The notes under the pieces: model-generated
What the model saw: the letters and a program-made list of their open reading frames with translations, nothing else
What the model was told of the DNA's origin: nothing
Databases searched by the model: none
Shown: positions 1-5,513 of the stretch, in pieces
How the letters are laid out: every line of letters starts with the position of its first letter
Numbering within the stretch: position 1 is the first letter of the stretch
Position numbers and translations under genes: made by a program
Assembly (NCBI GenBank): GCA_964461715.1
Contig: CAYWVR010000078.1
Coordinates: 1-5,981 of the forward strand
Direction: 5' to 3'
Origin: CAYWVR01 sp964461715
GTDB lineage: Bacteria > Planctomycetota > Phycisphaerae > FEN-1346
Length of the DNA stretch: 5,981 nt

Positions 1-21
1 GTGCGGGACGGCCCTTTGGGC

Positions 22-50
22 TTGAAAGGCCCCCTCCCGTGGACTACCAT
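22..50 (+). promoter_or_regulatory. candidate sigma-70-type promoter upstream of the tandem kinase gene
   Basis: A TTGAAA hexamer at 22-27 (5 of 6 matches to the -35 consensus) is followed, after exactly 17 bases, by TACCAT at 45-50 (4 of 6 matches to the -10 consensus). Transcription would begin near position 57, giving a leader of about 46 bases before the ATG at 103. The match is seen directly; that it is an active promoter is inference. It lies in the only gene-free stretch at the left edge, in front of a run of co-directional genes, which supports the reading. The -10 match is modest and bacterial lineages differ in promoter consensus. Confidence 0.4.
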
Positions 51-102
51 CATCTCTTGTGCCCGCCACCGTTCGGTCCCGGCGGGCCGTTGAGTTTCCG
101 GC

Positions 103-1821
103 ATGGCCCAGACACGCCTGATCGAGCGCGGGGGGCGCCGGTGGCACGTCCGTGCCGCCGAGGCCCACGTCCTGGCCGAGGAGGCGGGACCCCTGGAGCG
201 ACCCGAGACGCTCAACGTCGTCAAGCGCGGGCGCGGGCGCACGGTTCGCCGGTTCGAGATCGCGGGACGGGCCTACTTCCTCAAGGACTACGCGAGTGGC
301 GGCCCCGTGCGCGCGCTTCGTGCCCGGTTGGGGCACGGTCCGGCCCGGCGGGAATGGGCGAACCTCCGGACGGCCCGCGAGGCGGGCGTCGACGTCCCCG
401 AACCGGTCGCGTGGGCCGAAGGGCCTCGCGAGGCCCTCGTCACGGCCGCTGTGCCGGACGCCGCGCGGCTCGATGAGTACCTTTTTGAGCAGTACTTCGA
501 GCCCGTGCCGGGCGGGCCGCCCGATCCGCCGTACCCCGGGGCCCGTCCGCCCGAGCTGGTCAAGGTCTTCCGCCGCCGTCGCGAGCCGCCGCCCGGGGCG
601 ATCGACCCCAAGGCGCTGGCGATCCTCCTGGCCGAGACCGTGGCGCACCTTTGGGACGCCGGCCTGTATCTTCCGGACTTGCACCCGGGCAACCTGCTCC
701 TGGCGTCGGAGGAGGGCGGCCGGTTCCGGCTGGTGGTCGTGGACTTGGCGGAGGCCCGGTCGGATCCGCCGCCGGCGGCCCCGGTGCAGCATCTGGCGGT
801 TCTGGAGCATTTCTTCGAGCCTCTGGCCACCCCCGCCGAACGGGTGCGGTGCCTGGAGCGGACCGCCCAGCTCATCGGCGTGCCACTCGACGCCCGCGTG
901 ATTGCCGCCGAGACGGCCTCCCATCGCCGGAGCTTCTACGGGCGGCGGGACCGGCGGACGCACCGCACGTCGAAGTACTTCACGCCGATGGTCGTAGGCC
1001 CATGGTCGGGGCGTGCGGCGACGGACTGGGCCGAGCCCGTGCGGGCAATGCTCGAGGCAGGCGACCCGACCGAGGGGCTCTCGGCCGAGGTGCTCAAGAA
1101 CGGGCGGTCGGCGGGTGTCTGGCGGGTGACGCTCGAGGACGGCCGGAGCCTGGTCGTCAAGCGCCGGCGTCGGATCCGGGCGCGGCCCTTGGCGGGGTTG
1201 GGGACCTCGCGCTCCGAGGAGGCTTTCCACGCGGGACACGCGCTCCTGGTGCGGAGCATCGCTACGGCCCGCCCCGCGGCTGCGGTCGATCGGCGGCGGG
1301 GTGCGAGGCTGGAGGATACGCTGCTCCTCACCGAATTGATCGACGGCCCCGCCCTGCCGGTTTGGCTCGCGTCGGACCCGGCCGCGGGAGCGCGGCACGC
1401 GCTGGCCCGGCGCATGGCGGCGATGGTCGCGCGGTTGCACGAGGCGGGCTTCTCGCACCGCGACCTCAAGGCTCCCAACATCCTCGTCGTTCCGGGGGAC
1501 GACCCGCGGCCTTACTTGGTGGACCTCGACGGTCTCAGGCGGGCCGACCCGGTGCCTGAGCGGCGGCGGGTCAAGGACCTGATGCGTCTGGCGGTAAGCC
1601 TCGAGGAGTGGGGCGTGGCCCGGGCGACGGACCGGCTGCGGTTCCTCCGGGCGTACCTCTGGCCGGGGGGTCGCCCGCAGCCGGTCACCGTCCGCGGGCG
1701 GGGGCGGGGCTCGGACGCCCCCGGCCGGACGCTCGCCCGATGGTGGCGGGCCATCGAGCACGAGTGCCGCGCGAAGCGCCAAGCCCTTGTCCGAAAGGCC
1801 CGGGGGGCGGCCGCGCCATGA
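103..1821 (+). CDS. tandem-domain lipopolysaccharide kinase-like protein (WaaP/KdkA/InaA type), two kinase domains
   Basis: This 572-residue protein is probably cytoplasmic and contains two protein-kinase-fold domains like those that phosphorylate heptose or Kdo in the LPS inner core. Domain 1 (about residues 30-280) shows a likely ATP-binding lysine K61 (FLKDY), helix-C glutamate E84, a catalytic loop DLHPGN (D192, N197) and the metal-binding aspartate D214 (VVVDLAEA). Domain 2 (about 325-530) shows K353 (LVVKRRR), a possible E373, a canonical HRDLKAPN loop (H452, D454, N459) and D474 (YLVDLDG). Both domains therefore look catalytically complete, although domain 1 lacks the usual histidine two residues before D192. 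A proline-rich insert spans about 134-168 and a very basic linker about 275-293. An in-frame TGA at 91-93 leaves ATG 103 as the earliest start; its ribosome site is weak. The stop overlaps the next gene's start (ATGA), and that neighbour is a heptosyltransferase-type enzyme, which supports a role in envelope glycan phosphorylation. The exact acceptor is unknown, and a protein-kinase role cannot be excluded. Confidence 0.85.
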   Translation: MAQTRLIERGGRRWHVRAAEAHVLAEEAGPLERPETLNVVKRGRGRTVRRFEIAGRAYFLKDYASGGPVRALRARLGHGPARREWANLRTAREAGVDVPEPVAWAEGPREALVTAAVPDAARLDEYLFEQYFEPVPGGPPDPPYPGARPPELVKVFRRRREPPPGAIDPKALAILLAETVAHLWDAGLYLPDLHPGNLLLASEEGGRFRLVVVDLAEARSDPPPAAPVQHLAVLEHFFEPLATPAERVRCLERTAQLIGVPLDARVIAAETASHRRSFYGRRDRRTHRTSKYFTPMVVGPWSGRAATDWAEPVRAMLEAGDPTEGLSAEVLKNGRSAGVWRVTLEDGRSLVVKRRRRIRARPLAGLGTSRSEEAFHAGHALLVRSIATARPAAAVDRRRGARLEDTLLLTELIDGPALPVWLASDPAAGARHALARRMAAMVARLHEAGFSHRDLKAPNILVVPGDDPRPYLVDLDGLRRADPVPERRRVKDLMRLAVSLEEWGVARATDRLRFLRAYLWPGGRPQPVTVRGRGRGSDAPGRTLARWWRAIEHECRAKRQALVRKARGAAAP

Positions 1822-2885
1822 ACCTCGAGCGCACCCTCATCATCAAGCCCTCCTCCATGGGCGACATCGTCCAGGCCCTGCCGGTGCTGACGGCCCTCGT
1901 GGAGCAGCGCCCCTCGGCCCGGGTGTCGTGGGTGGTGGCCGCCCCGTTCGCGCCGCTGTTGGCGGGTCACCCGCGTCTGGCCGAGACGATCGTCTTCGAC
2001 CGCCGCCGCTATGCCCACATCGGCCGTAACGTCACGGTGACGCGGGACTTCCTCGCATTCCTGGGGTCGCTCCGGCGGCGTCGGTTCACCACGGTGCTCG
2101 ACCTTCAGGGCCTCTTCCGGAGCGGCCTGCTGGCCCTGGCGACCGGAGCCCCGAACCGGGTGGGTTTTCGCGAGGCGCGGGAGCTGGCGCCCCTTTTCTA
2201 CACGGCGGAGGTCTCCGCTCCCGATCCGGACATGCATGCGGTGGACCGGTACCTGAAACTCGCGAGGACGGTGGGTCTGGCCCCGCCGAAGGGGCGGGAC
2301 CATCTCCCCGTCGAGCCCGCCGCGCGGAAGGCCGCGCGGGCAAAGCTCGCGGAGGCGGGGTTGGAAGCGGACGCCCCCGTGCTCGTCATCTGCGCCTACG
2401 CCCGGTGGGAAACCAAACAGTGGCCGGCCGATCGGTTTGCCGCCGTCGCGGACCGGGCGGCCGAGATGCTTGGGGCCCGGGCCGTTGTCGTCGGCAGCCG
2501 CGAGGCCGGCCCGTCCGCCCGGGCCGTTGTCGCCGCCGCCTCCTGGCCGGTCCTTGACCTTACGGGTCGCACGACGTTAAAAGAGTTGGTCGCGGTCATC
2601 GCCGAAGCGCGCGTGATGCTGACGAACGACTCGGGCCCGATGCACGTCGCCGCGGCCGTGGGGACCCCGGCGGTGGCCGTCTTCGGGCCGACCGATCCGC
2701 GACGGACGGGCCCCTTCGGGCCGGGCCATCGGGTGCTGGCGGGGCGGGCCGCGTGCGCCCCCTGCTATCGGCGGCAGTGCCTCCTCGGTGGAACCGAGGC
2801 CATCCGGTGCATGCGGAACGTCGGGGCCGGCGAGGTGGCCGAGCACGTGGCCGAGGCCTGGAGGGACCGGGGGCGAACCCCGTAA
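1818..2885 (+). CDS. glycosyltransferase family 9 (ADP-heptose:LPS heptosyltransferase type)
   Basis: This 355-residue protein has the GT-B layout of family 9 enzymes, which transfer L-glycero-D-manno-heptose from an ADP-sugar to the LPS core at the cytoplasmic face of the inner membrane. The N-terminus carries the family signature IIKPSSMGDIVQALP (residues 8-22), with D16 at the position of the catalytic base in WaaC. The C-terminal half has TNDSGPMH (269-276), the nucleotide-sugar site motif, then VFGPTDP (288-294). A late cysteine set (C313, C316, C321, C331) follows the CxPC...C...CM pattern common in WaaF-like members. The frame is open upstream to about 1608, but ATG 1818 is chosen because the family motif begins at once and it overlaps the kinase stop as ATGA, implying translational coupling; only a weak G-rich ribosome site precedes it. 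Length matches the family. Which heptose is added, or whether another sugar is used, cannot be told from sequence. Confidence 0.93.
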   Translation: MNLERTLIIKPSSMGDIVQALPVLTALVEQRPSARVSWVVAAPFAPLLAGHPRLAETIVFDRRRYAHIGRNVTVTRDFLAFLGSLRRRRFTTVLDLQGLFRSGLLALATGAPNRVGFREARELAPLFYTAEVSAPDPDMHAVDRYLKLARTVGLAPPKGRDHLPVEPAARKAARAKLAEAGLEADAPVLVICAYARWETKQWPADRFAAVADRAAEMLGARAVVVGSREAGPSARAVVAAASWPVLDLTGRTTLKELVAVIAEARVMLTNDSGPMHVAAAVGTPAVAVFGPTDPRRTGPFGPGHRVLAGRAACAPCYRRQCLLGGTEAIRCMRNVGAGEVAEHVAEAWRDRGRTP

Positions 2886-2942
2886 GAGCGCGCCGGGGGC
2901 CGGGCCGGGGGTCGGCCGAGATCGAGGGAAGAGGAGACGCAC
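2886..2942 (+). other. 57-base G-rich spacer with a small stem-loop
   Basis: This is the only real intergenic gap in the window. It contains runs of G at 2895-2899, 2902-2904 and 2907-2911, and a GGCCG/CGGCC inverted repeat (2903-2907 with 2913-2917, five-base loop). No T-tract follows, so it is not a standard intrinsic terminator. It ends in the ribosome binding site of the next gene. Any regulatory role is speculative. Confidence 0.4.
2929..2936 (+). promoter_or_regulatory. ribosome binding site deciding the GTG start of the DUF2062 gene
   Basis: AAGAGGAG ends six bases before the GTG at 2943. It is one of the better Shine-Dalgarno matches in the window and supports the non-ATG start. It fits a gene that, unlike its neighbours, does not overlap the preceding stop and must recruit ribosomes independently. 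Confidence 0.7.
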
Positions 2943-3491
2943 GTGCCGTTTCGGGCCTCATGGCATCGGCTTCAAAGGTGGTTCGTCCACCTGCTCCATC
3001 TGGACGAAACGGCCCACCAGATCGCCCTGGGGGCGGCCATCGGGACCTTTGTCTCCTTCACGCCCACCGTCGGCCTCCAGATGCTCCTGATCTTCTTCAT
3101 TACGGGCCTCTTCCGGGCCAACCGCGTCGCGGGCGTGCCCATGGCCTGGGTGACCAATCCCGTGACCATCGTCCCGATCTACAGCTTCAACTACCTGCTC
3201 GGGCACAGGATCGTCGGGGGAGCGGACCTGTCGGTCGAGGGCTTCGAGCGGGCCGTTCGCGAGTTGGTCATGGCCGACCCCGAGTGGTGGACCCTCGTCA
3301 AGGGATGGTGGGACCTGGCGATGCAGGTGGCCGCGCCCCTGTGGGTGGGGAGCGTTGTGGTCGGCATGGTGGCGGGCGGGGCCGCCTATGGTATTATGTA
3401 CGGGCTGATCAGCTTCTACCGGCGGGTCCATCGGCGGCGGCGGGCGGCCGCCGAAGCGCGCGCTCGAGACGAGTCGGCATCGGATGAGTGA
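2943..3491 (+). CDS. DUF2062 domain-containing small membrane protein
   Basis: This 182-residue integral membrane protein starts at GTG 2943 behind a good ribosome site. After a short basic amphipathic N-terminus, the DUF2062 signature runs through residues 27-92: a glycine-rich segment with G30, G34, a TPxxGxQ motif (40-46), a hydrophobic stretch to about 57, then TNP at 71-73 followed by a second hydrophobic segment to about 87. A third hydrophobic segment covers about 127-158 and is followed by a highly basic, charged tail (160-182), probably cytoplasmic. The family's biochemical function is not established. Members are often found near glycan or lipid synthesis genes, which agrees with the upstream glycosyltransferase, but that link is inference. 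The last eight bases overlap the next gene. Codons at residues 149-151 (TAT GGT ATT) are unusually A/T-ending for this window; see the promoter candidate there. Confidence 0.85.
   Translation: MPFRASWHRLQRWFVHLLHLDETAHQIALGAAIGTFVSFTPTVGLQMLLIFFITGLFRANRVAGVPMAWVTNPVTIVPIYSFNYLLGHRIVGGADLSVEGFERAVRELVMADPEWWTLVKGWWDLAMQVAAPLWVGSVVVGMVAGGAAYGIMYGLISFYRRVHRRRRAAAEARARDESASDE
3389..3397 (+). promoter_or_regulatory. candidate extended -10 promoter inside the DUF2062 gene
   Basis: TGGTATTAT at 3389-3397 fits an extended -10 element (TG, one base, then TATTAT, five of six matches to TATAAT). It sits within very GC-rich coding sequence, about 87 bases before the oxidoreductase start at 3484. No good -35 hexamer is present at the expected spacing, which is typical of extended -10 promoters. 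It could give the oxidoreductase, Maf and DUF192 genes their own transcription. The motif is seen; its activity is inference. Confidence 0.3.
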
Positions 3492-4872
3492 GCATTTCGT
3501 CATCATCGGCGACGGCGCGGCCGGCTTCCGGGCCGCCAAGGCCCTTCGCCGCGCCGATTCGGCCGCCCAAGTCACGATCTTCTCCGACGAGCCCTACCCG
3601 TTCTACCTTCGTCGCCAGATTGGCGAGCTGTTGGCCGGGACGGCCACGGTTGGCGAACTGGTCTTCCAGGGCCGCAACGCCTACCGGCGCGAACGGCTTG
3701 ACCTGTTTCTTGCGACGAAAGTGGCCGCCCTCGATCCGGCACACCACGAGATCGTGCTCGGCTCGGGCGAACGCGTCCGCTACGACCGGCTGCTTCTGGC
3801 GACCGGGACCACGGCCGCGCCGCCGGTCCTTCCGGGGGCCTCGCTCGGATGCGTCGTCCGCTTCGACACGCTGGCCCGTGCCCTGGAGGCGCGGCAGTGC
3901 CTTCAGGGGGTCGGCCGGGCGGTCCTGCTGGGCGAGGGCGTCGTCGCGCAGATGGCGGCGGAGTGCCTCTCGGGGTGCGACGTCCACGTCACTCAGCTGA
4001 TCCTCGGCGACCGGCTCTGGCCCGCGATGCTCGACGAGGGCACCAGCGCCGTTATCGAGGGGCTCCTCGAGGACCACGGCGTCGCCTTGCTGCGGAACGC
4101 GAAGGTCCACAGTCTGGTCGGCGCCGGCGGGCGCGTCATCGGCGTCCAGACGGAACAGGGCGACCTGCTCCCGGCCGAGCTGGTCGTTTGCGGATCAGAG
4201 CGGAGAGCGCACGTCGAGCTGGCTCGCGAGGCGGGCATCGAGACCGGACACGGCATCCGTGTCGATGCCCGATTCCAGACCAGCCGGGCGGACATCTTTG
4301 CCGCCGGCGACGTCGCCGAGCCGGTCTCCGGCACGGTCTACGACGACGCGTTCTTCTGCTGGCAACGGGCCTGGACCCACGGCCACCGGGCCGGTCTGGG
4401 GATGCTGGACCGCGGCGGGGAGCCGCTCTTTGACGTCCTGCGCCTCCGAACGACCGTCTTCGGCCGCGAGCTGGCCGTCATCGGGGCCGGGCACCTGCCG
4501 GAGGGCGACGACGTGGGGGCGATGGTTCTCCGGGACGGGCCCGACGTCTTCCGGCGGCTCGTCTTCAAGGACGGACGATTGGCCGGAGCCATCATCTTCG
4601 GCACGGGACAGCACGTCTTCGAGCTTTCGCGGATGGTGGCCGAGGGGGTCGCCCGCGAGACGGTCGAGGCGGCCCTGGGGCCCGTCCGCAGTGACCGCCG
4701 CACCGACCTTCGCGTCGAGACCTTCGCTTGCCACTGCCCGATCTGCGCGGCCGAGCTGGTCGTGCACCGGGGGACGCCGGTCGGGGCGACGCTCCGGTGC
4801 CGCGCATGCAGCACCGACCTCGTCGTCTCCTGGGACGGTCGCCGCGGGTGGTTGGAGGTCGTCCAGCCGTGA
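3484..4872 (+). CDS. FAD/NAD(P)-dependent oxidoreductase with C-terminal four-cysteine zinc-ribbon/rubredoxin-like tail
   Basis: This 462-residue soluble flavoprotein belongs to the two-dinucleotide-fold family that includes NADH:rubredoxin reductases and the NirB N-terminus. The FAD motif GDGAAG is at residues 9-14, followed by a PYPFYLR segment (37-43). The ATG motif is at 106-108, an NAD(P) fold motif GEGVVA at 150-155 (last glycine replaced by alanine), and the second FAD motif IFAAGDVAE at 271-279. Residues about 285-400 match the C-terminal interface domain of these reductases (LRTTVFG, LVFKDGRLAGAIIFG). There is no redox CxxC near the N-terminus, so a disulfide reductase is unlikely. 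The tail (about 414-462) has C416, C418, C421, C439 and C442; CxxC pairs at 418/421 and 439/442 suggest a bound zinc or iron. Start ATG 3484 overlaps the DUF2062 stop by eight bases and the ribosome site is weak. The electron acceptor is unknown. Confidence 0.88.
   Translation: MSEHFVIIGDGAAGFRAAKALRRADSAAQVTIFSDEPYPFYLRRQIGELLAGTATVGELVFQGRNAYRRERLDLFLATKVAALDPAHHEIVLGSGERVRYDRLLLATGTTAAPPVLPGASLGCVVRFDTLARALEARQCLQGVGRAVLLGEGVVAQMAAECLSGCDVHVTQLILGDRLWPAMLDEGTSAVIEGLLEDHGVALLRNAKVHSLVGAGGRVIGVQTEQGDLLPAELVVCGSERRAHVELAREAGIETGHGIRVDARFQTSRADIFAAGDVAEPVSGTVYDDAFFCWQRAWTHGHRAGLGMLDRGGEPLFDVLRLRTTVFGRELAVIGAGHLPEGDDVGAMVLRDGPDVFRRLVFKDGRLAGAIIFGTGQHVFELSRMVAEGVARETVEAALGPVRSDRRTDLRVETFACHCPICAAELVVHRGTPVGATLRCRACSTDLVVSWDGRRGWLEVVQP
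4854..4858 (+). promoter_or_regulatory. ribosome binding site favouring the GTG 4869 start of maf
   Basis: GGAGG lies within the end of the oxidoreductase gene, 10 bases before GTG 4869 and 16 bases before the alternative ATG 4875. Spacing favours the GTG, which also makes a GTGA stop-start overlap with the upstream gene. Confidence 0.5.
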
Positions 4873-5513
4873 GAATGCCTGCGGTTGACGGTTGCGGCGG
4901 AAGCGAGACGGAGCTGGTCCTCGCGTCGGCGTCGCCGAGGCGGCGCGACCTGCTGCGGGAAGCCGGGTACCGGTTCCGCACGGCCGTGGCCGACTGGGAC
5001 GACGCGGAGGCCGAAGCGGCCGCCGAGGTCGAGACGGCCGAGAACCTCGTCGAGCGCTTGGCGGTGCACAAGGCCCGGGCGGCGATCGAGGCCCACGACC
5101 TCCGGGCCGAGCTCGTGCTGGGGGCCGACACGGCCGTCGAGCTCGAAGGCGACCTGCTCGGAAAGCCCGCCGACGAGGCCGACGCCCGCCGCATCCTCGG
5201 CCGCCTCTCGGGCACGAAACACCGGGTGCTGACGGGTCTGGCCCTGGTGGATGCGGGGTCGGAAACCGAATGGGTGGGACACGCGGCGACGGTCGTTCGG
5301 ATGCGGACGATGGCCGAGGCTGAGATCGACGCCTACGTCACGAGCGGCGAAGCCATGGGCAAGGCCGGCGCTTACGCCATCCAGGAGACGGGCGACCGGT
5401 ACGTCGACGGGATCGAAGGCAGCTTCACGAACGTCGTGGGGCTGCCCATGGAGCTTCTCGAACGGATGCTGAGGACGGCGGGCCATGATCCGGCGGCGTT
5501 TCGCCAGGCTTGA
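4869..5513 (+). CDS. maf: Maf family nucleoside triphosphate pyrophosphatase (YhdE-like)
   Basis: This is a cytoplasmic house-cleaning enzyme that hydrolyses non-canonical or excess nucleoside triphosphates to monophosphate and pyrophosphate. Counting from GTG 4869 (214 residues), the signature SASPRR is at 20-25, the catalytic-site GADTAV at 85-90 with D87, then LGKP, the KHRVLTGLAL stretch, GKAGAYAIQ at 164-172 and GSFTNVVGLP at 184-193. The AGAYAIQ and NVVGLP forms resemble the YhdE (dTTP/UTP) branch more than the YceF (m7GTP) branch; substrate is inferred. The Asp often found before KAGAY is Gly164 here, a variation known in the family. Start: GTG 4869 has GGAGG at 10 bases and overlaps the upstream stop (GTGA); ATG 4875, two residues shorter, is a real alternative. 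Length is normal for the family. The 3' end overlaps the next gene by 29 bases. Confidence 0.92.
   Translation: MRMPAVDGCGGSETELVLASASPRRRDLLREAGYRFRTAVADWDDAEAEAAAEVETAENLVERLAVHKARAAIEAHDLRAELVLGADTAVELEGDLLGKPADEADARRILGRLSGTKHRVLTGLALVDAGSETEWVGHAATVVRMRTMAEAEIDAYVTSGEAMGKAGAYAIQETGDRYVDGIEGSFTNVVGLPMELLERMLRTAGHDPAAFRQA
5471..5475 (+). promoter_or_regulatory. ribosome binding site for the DUF192 lipoprotein gene
   Basis: GAGGA lies nine bases before ATG 5485, inside the final codons of maf. It supports the 29-base overlap start rather than a later start that would lose the signal peptide. Confidence 0.5.

Noticed and set aside
11..31. Imperfect inverted repeat (GGCC-CTTT against AAAGGCC) near the left edge, possible terminator of an upstream gene
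   Set aside because: The stem needs a bulge and no T-run follows; it also overlaps the candidate -35 element.
1..93. Open frame from the window edge to the TGA at 91-93, possibly the tail of an upstream gene
   Set aside because: Thirty codons with no recognisable motif and a promoter-like sequence inside it; too short to support as a coding feature, though it cannot be excluded.
39..476. 145-codon + strand frame starting before the kinase gene
   Set aside because: Low-complexity Gly/Arg/Pro translation; overlaps the kinase N-terminus, whose own frame shows real motifs.
651..1559. 302-codon + strand frame inside the tandem kinase gene
   Set aside because: Gly/Ala/Arg/Pro-rich translation with no motifs, fully contained in a gene with clear kinase motifs in another frame.
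1512..2303. 263-codon - strand frame across the kinase/glycosyltransferase junction
   Set aside because: Antisense to two recognised genes, Arg/His-rich translation and no family resemblance.
4885..4913. TTGACG at 4885-4890 as a -35 element for maf
   Set aside because: No -10-like hexamer lies at a suitable distance, and it is within the coding region just after the start.
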